The notes under the pieces: generated by a model
The model's database searches: none
The model's input: only the letters and a program-made list of their open reading frames with translations
What the model was told of the DNA's origin: nothing
Position numbers and translations under genes: made by a program
Assembly: GCA_009617715.1 (NCBI GenBank)
Contig: VTFK01000496.1
Span: 124,001 to 188,000 of the forward strand
Direction of reading: 5' to 3'
Source: Plectrocnemia conspersa
Taxonomy: Eukaryota; Arthropoda; Insecta; Trichoptera; Polycentropodidae
Length of the DNA stretch: 64,000 nt
Part shown: positions 34,510 to 46,102 of the stretch, one piece after another
Position numbering within the stretch: the stretch's first letter is position 1
Layout of the letters: every line of letters begins with the position of its first letter

Positions 34510-37430
34510 AGTATATTAAAGCGATTTTTGAATGATTTATATTATTAACATGAATATAGTTTAAATTATGTACATCTCCGATGACACAATGTTAATGGTT
34601 TCAATTAACGATTAATTGTGTATTAAGAAGTGTACCGCGTTCGGCATGTAGCGACATCAATGGTTTCATGCTGACTAACAAGATTATTTTAAGTTGAGTC
34701 ATACGAGCGAGAAGGGTGTAGTTCCACATAAATTAGTATAAAATTTAATTTAATTATAAAACAAACACATTTTGTGATCCTACTATATCAATACACACAA
34801 TAGTATCATGCAAATGTACATAATGGTTCTTGACTAAAATCATGTTGGATTATAACTAGGTGTTTTTCTTTTATTTTAATGATGATAACGTATTTAGATT
34901 TAATGTTTTTATATTTAATAATATTAAATCTAATAATCTGTATAATACATTAATAATATAATAATAATAAAATATTTTATTAATTAATAAAACAATTCAA
35001 TTGGGTTAATATGGTATATATTATTGCTTGTGTTAATGTTTTGCTACAAAAGAAGCCAGATAAGGTTAGTGGATTATTCTAAAATCAATATTGATAATCC
35101 AACAATACTTAAAAGCCTATAAGTCATTATTTTTTCTATCAACTCAGTACCTATTCAATATATGGTGTAATAAATTCAAAATTGATGTCATAAAATTAAA
35201 ATTTATTTATATAATTAAAATAATCTGAGAGATGTCTTCAAAGAACCAAATACAAAATTGATTAATTTTTTTTAAATAGAAGGTTTTTTTTTCCTTGCAT
35301 ATTTATTCTACAGAATATGGTTTGTCATATTGTTTATATAATTACAATAACCTAATACTCTAAATTCCAATAAAAGCACTGCCCCATACAAATCTCAAAA
35401 AATACATAGTAAATTGCCTACCATCTGAAAAATATGACTGTAGCTTAAGAATAAGAATTAGTGTCACATATTATTAACGGGCATAAATAGTCTTGGATAT
35501 TGTTTGTATATGTATTTTTAAATTTATTATTTTTACCCGCACAGTTTACAACGTAGAATACATCTTTTACTCATTTTAAGCCGTATTAATTAAAACAGTG
35601 CTTCCCAACCTTGTTTCATATTACGGTCCCTGGAACAAAACAAAAATAAACTTTTTCAAATTAATTTTGTTACTATTGTAGCTTATAAAAAACAATTTAA
35701 TGAGAGGAATGTGATTACATATTTTAACATGATGCACATTCGCAGGGTTTGTCATAAAATCTCAACTAAAAGGCACAACATTTGTTATTTATTACCTGTT
35801 TCATACAAGAATGTTGTTACAAATGGAATTATGAATATCATTCAAGCTTTTGTAATTATTGGATATCATTAAATTCCACTTCAAGGGAATTGTCTGATTT
35901 AATATCAATCAATTACTTTTGATAATGCGATCAATTCCATGTAATAAGAATAAAATATCAAGGATTTAGCAAAAGTGTTATTATTCAATTTTAATTAAAA
36001 TCATTCTAATTAAAAATATAAATCTAGTTGGACAATACAAAACTGGTCTTTTAATATTAACATCATTAAATTTGAAGACAATTTAAATGAGCAATTTATA
36101 AAACACTTTGTTCGAGCGAGCGTTGGTCAATATGTGAGCACCCCATGAGTAACTCTCATCTATTCCGAATTTATCGCAAAATCCTAAAAACACATGCCCC
36201 TAAAAAATTACCATCCACGCATAAATAGATTGGCAGAGGTACTTCTTGCACTTCGATCTAATAATGAAGCACGGATTGAATTTGGTAACAAACCAGATTC
36301 TTGGATAACAATAACTGCAAAGATTTTCAAAATTGCACATGAGGAGGCAGTCAAAAAGTTGTTGCCTTTTGCAAGAAGAACCTTTGCGAACAAGTATTTC
36401 CCACTCTGATGAACATAAAAACAAAACAAAGAAATCGATTGGATCCCGATCCCAAATTTAATGTCACTATATCAAAAACCCAAAGTAAAAGAGTCTTCAG
36501 AAATTTCTGTTTCATAATGACAATATTAATTGCTTTTATTGAATTTATTTTATATTTATAATTATATTCTCTGTATTAATAGATTTAATAAACTTTTCGA
36601 ATTTAAATAATACATGTTATTCTACCTTTTAACGTTGGTGTAAATAAATATATTTTGGAGTAAAGGCTAAAAAAGTTAGCTGTAGCGCAATAAAGATATC
36701 TGATAAACTTGATTCGGCCTCCTAAGAAACGATAGTTGACTTCAAGTATAAACTCATATTTTTTCCTTTTATTTATTTCGTCTTAAATCGTGGTATCAAA
36801 TTAATTGGCGTTATAAGATGTGCTTGTAATTTTTATTTTATTACTTTCACTTTGTCTTTACTTCCAAAGATTTATTTTCAACATTGTTTCATGAATGAAA
36901 AGTGCCACACGTACCGTAGCAGTGAAATCAACAAGACTAATTAAACATTTAATTATGCATCAGTTCAATAAGTTTCTTTAGCACATAAGATCCATGATGA
37001 CCTTAAAGACTTGACAATGGTCAAGTGTGGAGCTCTGAGTAAGAATATTCGGCTATTCTCCAATTCACTGTCTTTTTAGTGACTCCTTACTAAGATACTT
37101 TTAAAGTAGATTAAAAAAAATGCGTTTTATTAATTTTTATAAAAATTTATTATCAACAAAAATATATATTTATCATTAAAAGTAAAATTAAAAATACAAA
37201 TCACCATGCTTTGATAACATGTCATTATTGATCGCAACTTATTCATTATACAACATAAATTTTGTCAATCATTTTATAGATTATAAAACGCATAATTGAG
37301 ATTGCCAATTTGCAAGCCTTGTCATCAATCTTATCAGCTTTGGAATGACCTAACGTAATGAGTTTCACACCGACAAAACATCCAAATACAACAATAATTT
37401 TGTAATTTACAATATGTCCAAAATACAATA
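34510..37430. other. AT-rich stretch with one unexplained open frame
   Basis: Mostly low-complexity AT DNA. A plus-strand frame at 36194-36409 stays open for 71 codons and looks protein-like in composition (RLAEVLLALRSNNEARIEF, HEEAVKKLLPFARRTF). It matches nothing I recognise, and the opposite strand is open too. It could be the remnant of a transposon or a retrocopy. Confidence 0.4.
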
Positions 37431-37713
37431 TCATACAGTATAAGAGTCTGAGCTTGATGCTTCGCTCGATGTTTCGCTCTAAAAATACATAAAAGTATTA
37501 TATTAAATACATAATATTTTTTAAGAATCGTCATTGATATGTACATACTCCAGCTTCGTGTCCGCGCACAACGTTTGTGCTAATATTAATGTGTAAAACG
37601 CAAGCTTGACCGATAGCCGCCATCGAGCACGTCAACAACACGGGTAAAGAAAATCTACACCGCCAAGCCAAGTCCATCAAAAAAAGGAATAAACTGTTTG
37701 AGTGGCGATTCAT
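37431..37713 (-). CDS. Possible small two-exon gene, unknown product
   Basis: The first exon (37713-37549) encodes MNRHSNSLFLFLMDLAWR, a hydrophobic stretch (PVLLTCSMAAIGQACVLHI) and STNVVRGHEAG. It ends at a good donor (GGA|GTATGT). A matching acceptor at 37478/37479 adds SETSSEASSSDSYTV and a stop at 37431-37433, giving about 70 residues with a single hydrophobic segment. Starting at the internal Met (37677) would give 58. The acidic Ser-rich tail and the clean splice pair argue for a real gene. No family is recognised, and the second exon's other frames are also open. Just upstream (37930-37970) is a short GC-richer patch with AAAATGGCG that could be its promoter. Confidence 0.35.
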
Positions 37714-38449
37714 ATTGTTGAATTGTGTTTTTAAATCTTATGCATCTGAAAGTAGAACAAGTATTGTTGTCAAAATTAAAGTTAAATGAGGAAAAATACA
37801 GATTTAGCAATAAAAATCGATAATTGTTATACAAAACAATATTTTTATAAATAAATATCAAATTTTTACTGTTTTAAGACACAATGCGCAAAAGTAACAC
37901 TATTACACAAATTTAAACAGATCAACTGACAGCTCGCATAAAATGGCGATCGGTCAGTGCTGCCACTCGCAAAAAGTTTCCAAGTAACGAATTTTATAGT
38001 ACCTATAATTCAAATAAATTGCTAAAAATATATATTTGTATTTTAAAATTAAAAAACTAAGAATAAAAAATATTTACGTAAATTTAAAAGGTTTATCAAT
38101 AGATTAAATTGAAGTAGGTAGGAATAAAAAATATTTCTTTTTACATTGAAAAATTGTATTTTTTTATAAACTGGTTAATATTTTTAAATTTTATACTGAT
38201 ATTGTTGCAAAAGTTTTAAAATTAAATTTAATGCAAAAACGCAGTGTTCGATAAAAATATATGCATATAAATACGTTCCTTGCAATAATACTAATCAGTT
38301 TTTATAGCTTTTAAAATATATAAAAACTACAAAATGCCTAATAAGAAATTCTATATAAACCCGAGATGCGAGGGTATTTGTAATATACCTGCCTGTGACT
38401 AAGACAGACAGAGAAATTTTATCCAAAGAAAATTTTAATAAATATTGCA
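37714..38449. other. AT-rich stretch
   Basis: Apart from the GC-richer patch near 37930-37970, nothing gene-like or repeat-like can be supported. Confidence 0.4.
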
Positions 38450-39070
38450 AAGATATCATTTAGGTTTTTTCCAGGTGGGGAACAGAGATAGCCAGTCAGT
38501 GGACGTTTTATTTAATATTTTCATTTCATTATGATTCATATATTTAAATAAATGACACATTTTTCTGGCCAAATTCAAGGGCGTCTCTGTTTAGTCTACA
38601 TCAAAAGCAATAAAATCGTGCCGTCGCCATCATAGTGAAAACGCACGGCTATGTAGCGTTCACATTAGGACTATATACAACAATATTACGACTTACAATA
38701 AGTGAGAATCAAATGAAGCTAACCTAAGCCGAATTTTGACCAATAAGAGAGCGCAAAAACAATTATTTTTTCTCAGAAGTAAAAAATCCATGTCAAAAGC
38801 AATAAAATCGTTCCGTCGCCGTTTCAGTGAAAACGCTCGGTTATTTAACGTTCATATTAAGACTTTTTGTAACAATAACACGATTTACAATAAGTGAGAA
38901 TCGAATAAAGCTTATCTAAACTAAATTTTTCCCAATAAGAGGGTGGAAAAAACAATTATCACTACTCAGTGGGAACGTTTGATAACATTGACGTGGATTT
39001 TTCGTTAAGGATAACTATCATATTTTACTAACTATGGAGCATTATGCAAGATGCGACGTCTGTCTCTACT
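38450..39070. repeat. Dispersed repeat R1, copy with a 192-bp tandem duplication
   Basis: The edge (GGCCAAATTCAAGGGCGTCTC) and core of R1 are followed by a near repeat of the core. TCAAAAGCAATAAAATCG starts at 38601 and again at 38793, a period of 192 bp. Both units continue with CCGTCGCC, GTGAAAACGC, GCGTTCA/ACGTTCA and ACAATAAGTGAGAATC. The second unit carries more changes at its end. The palindrome seen in the other two long copies is replaced here by direct repeats. Confidence 0.7.
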
Positions 39071-39340
39071 TCTTCTTATACTTATTTTGCCCAAAGATGT
39101 GGCTTATTTAAATAATATTGTCGCTTGTATGGTAAAGTATATTAAATTGTATTTCGCTTATATGGTAAAAAGTAAATAATAAATTCCTCTAATAAAATAA
39201 GTTTGTTTTATTTGGTAAAATTTAATCTTCGCGAACTATTGACATGCGCAGCTCCTTAATTTGAATCGTTTAAAATTATATGGTGTTCGATATTAGCCTT
39301 GATAAGGGGGAAGGTATTATTGAGCACATGTTTTCCTATT

Positions 39341-39475
39341 TTATTATAATAATGTTTAAAAGCAATAACTATTTTAGAATATTTTAAAGCAGAATATACA
39401 TTTGCTATATTTTTATACAATTAAAAAAACGTTATTTGTATATCAATTTAAAAAAATGTTAATTGAGTATTTAAA
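39341..39475. repeat. Direct repeat X, left flank of Helitron
   Basis: This AT-rich block starts TTATTATAATAATGTTTAA and ends GAGTATTTAAA directly at the Helitron 5' TC. A diverged copy (42506-42636) starts directly after the Helitron 3' CTAG. The two agree over the whole length with about ten changes, including one 4-base gap. Confidence 0.8.
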
Positions 39476-42400
39476 TCTATATAAATAAAAGGCAATGTTC
39501 GTATGTGTGTTAAAATGATACTCAAAAACTACTAAGCCGATTTCGCTGAAAATTTCAGTTTGTTCTTATTACCATGAGGGCTTATAGAATGGTCCGACAA
39601 ATCTGACAGTTAAGGCTGTTGTTTTTATAACCCAAAACGCTCCCGATAATTTTGACGTCATCTCATGTGACATAGGTCAAATCCGTGTAAAATATGTATA
39701 CATACGGTGAAATAGATTGAATAAAACACGATTATCATGGAGTTCGTGAAAGAGCTCTCCGTTAGATTCCACAAGACCCTGCCGACAATCCTGAAAGCCA
39801 CAATGAGGAACCTGAGCAACAGAGACCATAACAAATTAACATACTCGTGAATCGTGACGTCAACAAGATGCTCTAACAGAATGTTTTGTGAATTCGCGTA
39901 TGGATACCGTAAGTACAAGCCACCTTGAAGAAACGCAGGATCCAACCATCAACTGACGGATTTTTTAACTAAACTTAATTTAAAATTGACACGTAACCAT
40001 TTATTTCATTTCAGACATCACAATACAGACTGAACGAAGCGCACTGCGTAGCTCACAAAACCGCAACGACTTTGCCTTTGAATAAAACACAGAACCATTT
40101 AGACAGTCGGGCGAAGCGAAGCTCTGATTTCGTCAGTATATTTCATGAAATAATAACATTTTTTGATATTGAATTGTTAAATATTAATTGCGATAATTGA
40201 TTATAGGCTGTTTTATTGTTATTGTTGCATAACAATGTCATAAAAACGACAAAATATTGGTCATCGCACAGATAAAGCCAAGAGAATAAGAGAGGAAAGA
40301 AGAAATGAAACAGAAGCACAAGCAGTACAAAGAAATGTACGAAATGGAATACAAACTTCACAGTCACGAGCTACTTAATTATCACAACAACGCTAAGCAC
40401 GAAATAAAGCAAGTCGAGTAGGAATTAGAAGATTAAGACAAAATTTGTTACATTTATTATAATTCTGATATTAAATATAGCTTGCATCCAGTTGTTGTCG
40501 TTGAAAGTATGAATAAAGTTTCACACATTACAAAGCATTAAAATTCAATAATGAAGCACCTGGAATATGTTGTTTGAATGGCAAAGTTAAATTGCCACAA
40601 TTGAATGAACCACCTGAGCCATTGTTATCATTGGTTGCAGATACTACAACACAATCAATACATTTTTTGAATAATATTCGAAATTATAACACATGCTTTC
40701 AAATGACTTTGTTTGGTGCAACCAATGTAATAAACGACCGTTAAATGCCAACATTTAAGATTCAAGGTCAAATCGATGTTGAACACAAATTCTTGCAAAT
40801 TTATTTCATTGAAATTCAAATGATCAAGTAAATCAACGTTGTGGAATTAACAAAGCAACAAAAAGAGAAATAGCAAATTTTATTTCATGAACGTTGCAAA
40901 TTTTATTTCATTTGAACAAAACGAATTTAATCATTAAATTGTGATTCGAGCTGACAAAACACCTGTTGGTAAAACACGTAAGAAGATTTAATGTTCCAAT
41001 AATCGATGAAGTGGCAATAGTCATTGTTGGAGATCAATTTGAATCATGCGACATTGTACTTCATCATCGAAGTGATCGTCTTCAATGTGTTGCAGAAACT
41101 CACTGCTCCTACGATGCATTACAATTTACAATATTGTTCTGGGAAGGAGAAGATGGATATTATTTCAACATCAAAATGATAAATCCAGCAAATGGTAATT
41201 AATAAATTTAATTAATTAATTAATAAAAAAAATAATAAATTTTTCAATTTCAGGCGAAGAAACAAACAAGAAAGTCAGTGCTATGAATTACTAATGAAGA
41301 AAATCACATTTTAAGATGTCAATTGTTTCATCAATACATTGTTGACATGTATGCAAAGATTGAAACTGAACGTTTGTTATATATTCGCATAAATCAGAAA
41401 AAAACTACGTTCCGAAAAATACATACACTTACGTGATGCATTAAGCAGTGATGGCAATGTCAATGATTTTGGGAGAATGACTATATTACCAGCAATATAT
41501 ACAGGCAATCCACGACACATGCACCAATACGCACAAGATGCAATGTCATATATTCGTCAATACGGTCGTCCAGATTTGTTCATTACATTCACATGTAATC
41601 CGACATGGACTGAGATCAAAGACATCTATTGCCTGGTCAAACGTCAGCAGATCGTTATGACATTACTGCACGTGTATTCTAGCAAAAATTGTAATCATTA
41701 ATGGATTTCACTGTTAAACATCACATGTTCCGAGAGACACGTTGCTGGATGTATTCCATTGAATGGCAAAAACGAGGATTTTTTGAGGAACACATTTTGA
41801 TTTGGTTGATCAATAAAATTACACCTGACGAGATAGATAACGGGATTTCAGCTGAAATTCCAGATTCAATTGTCGATCCTAAATTGTTTGAAATTGTCAC
41901 AAAAAATATGATTCATGGTCCATATAGTGTTCACAATATGAATTCACACCGTGTATGGCTGATGTTATCCACAATGGTAAATCAATAATTATTAAAAGTC
42001 AGAAACAAGACATTGAAGCTGATAATCGTCGAGTTGTACCATATTCACCACTACTATCAAAAATGTTCAAAGCGCACATCAATGTTGAATATTACAATTA
42101 TGTAAAATCCATCAAATACATTTGCAAATATGTCAACAAATATGAGAATGGATCTGTTGAAACCAATCAGTATCAAATGGGACGGTATATTAGTAGCAAT
42201 GAAGCAGTGTGGCGTATTTTGAACGACATCCAACAGTTGTTCATTTGGCAGTTCATTTCGAAAATGGGCAATGTGTATATTTTATATTTAACAGAAAATG
42301 TACGAGAAAGAGCAGCAAGACCACCTCCAACGACATTAACTTCATTTTTTTAATTATGAAAATATATTTACAGAAAATATGAATTATTCCACAGAAAATA

Positions 42401-42505
42401 TGAATTAAATAAATGAATTTATATCGAACTTTAATTGTATTTATTTAATTCATATACATATGTATTCAAATTTAGCAATAGCGAAGCTATTATGAAGTCC
42501 GCTAG
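39476..42505 (+). mobile_element. Helitron with Rep half only (3,030 bp)
   Basis: The 5' end is TCTATATAAATAAAAGGC. The 3' end has a hairpin (AATAGC-GAA-GCTATT) a few bases before CTAG at 42502-42505, and the element sits between A and T with no short target duplication. These are the defining marks of Helitrons. The inside carries broken Rep sequence but no helicase, which suggests an internal deletion after about 42350. A second Helitron remnant at 44804 has nearly the same 5' end and the helicase part. Confidence 0.9.
40480..42353 (+). pseudogene. Helitron Rep (N-terminal RepHel) pseudogene
   Basis: Blocks of the Helitron_like_N domain lie in order but in shifted frames. They are NEPPEPLLSLVAD and NYNTCFQMTLFGA (40600-40730), LRDALSSDGNVNDFGRM-like sequence leading into ILPAIYTGNPRHMHQYAQDA (41480-41545), RPDLFITFTCNPTW (41567-41610), EEHILIWLI (41788) and VEYYNYVKSIKYICKYVNK (42085-42140). 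The last holds the paired catalytic tyrosines of the Y2 motif (YICKY). The HUH motif before ILIWL is damaged, since one His has become Glu. Stops near 41700 and 41990 and other breaks make it non-functional. The frame ends TTLTSFF, where an intact protein would continue. Confidence 0.88.
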
Positions 42506-42636
42506 TTATTATAATAATGATTAAAAGCAATAATTATTTTAGAATATTTTAAAGCAGAAAATTTGCTATATTTTTATATAATTAAAAAATCTGTATTTGT
42601 ATATAAATTTAAAAAAATGTTATTCGAGTATTTAAA
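42506..42636. repeat. Direct repeat X', right flank of Helitron
   Basis: This is the partner of 39341-39475. It begins TTATTATAATAATGATTAA immediately after CTAG, ends GAGTATTTAAA, and then passes into unrelated DNA (TAATATATAAAG). Confidence 0.8.
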
Positions 42637-43070
42637 TAATATATAAAGATGAACAAAGTGTTAACACAAGTTATGGCGACAATTTAAAAGTAGATAGGTA
42701 TAAGAAAATGTGTATGGCTACAGAAAAATTGCAGGTAAAACCTGTGATACAATTTATGGAAGAATGTATGTATTCATCACAATTTTAGCTTGTTTTACCT
42801 TTGTGAATTATTTTTGTCCATGCTATACATTCAGAAATGTAGCTTAAAAATACTTATACTTTCTAAGATTAACCAGACTATTGACATTTTTTTTATGATT
42901 TCATGATATTTCAAGGATAAATGATAAATAAAATTCAGTAATAATTTATTAAAAACGTGTTTATAAATATAATATTATTTTTTATGTATATAATAAAAAA
43001 TAAATGCATTTGTAAATAGTTAATAATGTATCAGTTTTATTGTATAAATGGAATGGATTTTTGTTTTAAC
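42637..43070. other. 3' region of sepiapterin reductase gene
   Basis: AT-rich DNA. A minus-strand AATAAA (forward TTTATT, near 43037) lies close behind the stop codon and may be the poly(A) signal of the reductase. Nothing else is seen. Confidence 0.4.
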
Positions 43071-43865
43071 TCAATCATAATAGTCAACGTGATCTCCAGA
43101 TTTATATTTGCCCTCGTACAGAATTTGGAACATTTTCGCTGCAGTCTGTTCAGGTTCGAGTAGCTTATTTTCTTTCAGCGAGGTAACGAACATCTCTTTC
43201 AGAGTCAGATTTGCAGCATTCTCTGTGATGTTTCGAACCATCGCCGTTCGAACCGGTCCCGGCGAATAGTTCAACACCTTCAGATCCGGTCTCTCCTCGG
43301 CCAAGACTTTAAAATACATCTCTCTAGCAGCCTTTCCGCTGCAATACACCAAGAGACCCGCAAACGGCTGAATACCGCAGAGAGACGTGACGTTCACGAT
43401 GACCTTTTTCTTTTCGTGACCCTCGAAAACGGCCAAGAACGAACAGTTCAGCACCGCCACGTTGAACACGTTAAGGTCGTAATTGTTACGCCACGCGGAC
43501 ACTTCCTGATCCTGAACACGATCTGCGGATATCGATAAGTCTCCAGTAGATCCCGCATTATGGATAATCATGATCAGATCGATCCCTTTGACGGTCACAT
43601 CTATAAGTGCATAGCTGAAGAGTTCGTCGGCGGCCTGTTTAGTGATTGTCGATAGATCTAATGATTTTATTACGATTCTTATGTCATCACGGTTAATTAG
43701 GTTTGCGGTTTCTTCGAGGTTTTTTAGGTTCCGACCTGTGAGAAGAAGGGTAGAATGTGGCGATACTCGTTTGGAACATTCAATTGCTATGGCTCTCCCG
43801 ATGCCTTGGGAAGCTCCAGTTATGGTTATGAAGCATATTCTGTCTAAGTCGATTGCGTTCGCCAT
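43071..43865 (-). CDS. Sptr: Sepiapterin reductase, intronless
   Basis: A complete 264-residue short-chain dehydrogenase; sepiapterin reductases are usually about 260. The family makes tetrahydrobiopterin by the last NADPH-dependent reductions, in the cytosol; in insects this feeds aromatic amino-acid hydroxylases and pteridine pigments. The N-terminal cofactor motif is TGASQGIG (16-23), followed by TGRN (43-46) and HNAG (102-105). The catalytic set is Ser161 (NVTSLCG), Tyr174 and Lys178 (YCSGK). The SPGPVRT loop (201-207) and the end KYKSGDHVDYYD are typical of sepiapterin reductase and separate it from other SDRs. The ATG (43863-43865) has AAAAAATGG context, and a CpG-rich patch lies directly upstream. 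No frameshift or missing key residue is seen. No intron interrupts the frame, so a retrocopy origin cannot be excluded. Confidence 0.93.
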   Translation of the reverse strand: MANAIDLDRICFITITGASQGIGRAIAIECSKRVSPHSTLLLTGRNLKNLEETANLINRDDIRIVIKSLDLSTITKQAADELFSYALIDVTVKGIDLIMIIHNAGSTGDLSISADRVQDQEVSAWRNNYDLNVFNVAVLNCSFLAVFEGHEKKKVIVNVTSLCGIQPFAGLLVYCSGKAAREMYFKVLAEERPDLKVLNYSPGPVRTAMVRNITENAANLTLKEMFVTSLKENKLLEPEQTAAKMFQILYEGKYKSGDHVDYYD

Positions 43866-44000
43866 TTTTTGTGCGACTTGATCTCAGCGCAACCGTGCGA
43901 TCGAGGAAACGGCCGCCGCTCGACTGCGCCTCGGGTCGCGCCGACAGGCCGTCGCACAGTGGTCGATATTGCGATTCCGACTAGACATTATTCAAATTAC
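43866..44000 (-). promoter_or_regulatory. CpG-rich promoter patch of Sptr
   Basis: About 100 bases of GC-rich, CpG-rich DNA directly before the start codon (for example ACGGCCGCCGCTCGACTGCG) drop back to AT-rich sequence by 44000. Promoter and 5' UTR function is inferred from position; no TATA box is visible. Confidence 0.45.
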
Positions 44001-44803
44001 TATTACGTAGGAGAGAGTGTTGTACCTTGAGTCTGTATTTTTATTTTGACAGGGAATAATATTTTTGTTTATATTTCAGCAAATTCAATGTGTTTTAACT
44101 TGAAATTTTCTTCATTTTATTTTTTTATTCTGAAACTGATGAAAACCATTTAAGCCATTTCGTTAAATATGTGTTTATATCTCAATTGTAAAAATACAAT
44201 TGTATTTAATCATATAATATCATTTTTTATTTATATAATGCGTATCATAAAAAATGTTTGGTCTTATACAGGGCCGGCTCAGGCGATTTTTTTTACTAAA
44301 TTTGTGGAATAATTGATTAATATTATATTTATTTCCGTTAAATTTTAGTTAACCAAAAACATGTTAGAAACAATGGAGATTATGTCATGTGTGCCCTTAA
44401 TAAAAATATCGTTAGATATTTCTAATGAAATTTCGCCTTATCAATTCACTTTAAATGTCTCTACTTATCATTTAAGAAAAGACATATCAGAGTGAGTTAT
44501 TCATATTTTTATTATTAATTATAAAATACAGTAACCTGTATTTTGCAAAAATATTTATTTATTTGTTTATCCATTTTATTTATTTATATACAATTATAAA
44601 TGCCATTTTTTAAGTAGTGTTCAGTGTTTTGACCAACGCTCACTTGCTGCCGCTCGGTTGCACCTAACCTGTTTATATTTCGATCAGAACAGTGAACACG
44701 CCATAAACACAACAAAACAGGTTATTGCAGGAATTGTACGGCATCTGTTTTGGTACGAGGCAGTTCGAACACGTTAATTTTCAATGAAAATATAATCTTC
44801 TAT
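44001..44803. other. Intergenic stretch with a hAT-like end
   Basis: CAGGGCCGGCTCAGGCG at about 44270 resembles the terminal repeat of hAT elements such as that at 19594, but no partner end is seen. A less AT-rich patch at 44630-44770 has no recognisable exon. Confidence 0.35.
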
Positions 44804-45735
44804 TCTATATAAATAAAGGGCAATGTTCGTATGTGTGTACTCTATAGATTCAAAAACTACTATCATCCGGTGGTGTGCTAATATTATTAGCAGGTAATTA
44901 TTACCTGTTACACCACGTTCAACACCAGCTGATGAATTGAATGCGTGTTTAAAGGCATCAAATTTGTGGAGACACTGTAATATATTTACATTGACGACAA
45001 TCATTTGAGTTCAATTGCAAAACGTTTTGCTCAACAATTATTGTATATTGGAAATGGCAAATTTACGATTGATTAATTAACAGTCTGCATTAAATTACCA
45101 ACTGATTTTTATAGTATCCACTCAAAAGAAGAATTGATTCAATGCGTATTTCAAAATAGCACACAAAATTACAAAAGTCATCAATGGTTAAGTGAACGTG
45201 CAATATTAGCTGCATAAAATGTGGATGTAAATATTATTAACATCATCATTTAACATGTGCTACCAGGCGAAACATATACTTAAAAATCAGTAGGTACTGT
45301 TATGAATCAAGATGAAACAGTAAATTATCCAACTGAATTCACTCGATTTAGCAGGATTACCACCACACGTCATAAATTTTAAGATCAGTGTCCCTATCAT
45401 TCTTGTTAGAAACGTTGATCCACCACGTCTTTACAGATTGGCAGGTAATAACTAGGCAAAAAATGTCGTCGAAGCATAAATTTTAACTGTAAATTTGAAA
45501 CGAGAAGATGTGATTCCAACAGATATGCCATTCCTATTCAAACGATTGCAATTTTCAATTAAAACCACAAGGTCAACGTATAATTGACCATGTTTTTCTC
45601 ATGTTCAATTATACGTTGCATGTTCCCGTGTAGGAAAATCAATCGATTTATTTGTATAATTTATTTAAGTGAATAATTGAATTGTATTGTTTTAATTGAT
45701 ATACATGTGTATTAAAATTTAGTAACAGCGAAGAT
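44804..45735 (+). mobile_element. Truncated Helitron with helicase remnants
   Basis: It starts TCTATATAAATAAAGGGC and continues AATGTTCGTATGTGTGT, nearly identical to the 5' end at 39476. The inside reads as broken C-terminal helicase: ADELNACLKASNLWRH (about 44930), SHQWLSERAILAA (about 45180), NYPTEF, GLPPHVINFKI, VRNVDPPRL, IPTDMPFLFKRLQF (45515-45550) and LYVACSRVGKSIDLF (about 45610-45655). These are the PIF1-like motifs near the end of RepHel. The 3' part (AGTAACAGCGAAG) matches the start of the terminal hairpin region of the first Helitron but stops before the hairpin and CTAG, right at the edge of the Snoo CpG island. Confidence 0.85.
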
Positions 45736-45769
45736 TTTTATTTAAAATTGTAAATAAAAAAAGGAGCCA

Positions 45770-46102
45770 GTGCGCGCCTTAGGGAAAGCAAAAGTGCTCT
45801 CGGCTCGGAGGAGAGGGGCGCGCTTCGCTCCGGGTATTTTGACGGGAAGGTCGGTCACGCGAGCCCCCGCCCCGCGCGCCGGCCAGACGCCGTCTGCGGC
45901 CCGCAGCGCCAGCACGCCCCGTCCGTCCGCGCGTTCACAGCGGTGTCGCAGGGCGTGAGTTCGATGGGCCGACGTCGCCGAGCGGCGGGCGGTCGCGACG
46001 GCCGGCAGACGCGCTCGGATGTGAGCTCCTCGGCGGAGATGGCGGCCGCGCGGCCGGCGGGCGGCTAGCCGGCCGCGCAATTCTCGGCTAGCGGCTAGCG
46101 GC
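45770..46102 (+). promoter_or_regulatory. CpG island and 5' region of Snoo
   Basis: The sequence turns abruptly from AT-rich to extremely CpG-rich at about 45770 and stays so to the end of the coding exon. Long frames on both strands here are composition artefacts. It probably holds the promoter and 5' UTR of the Ski/Snoo gene. Confidence 0.6.
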
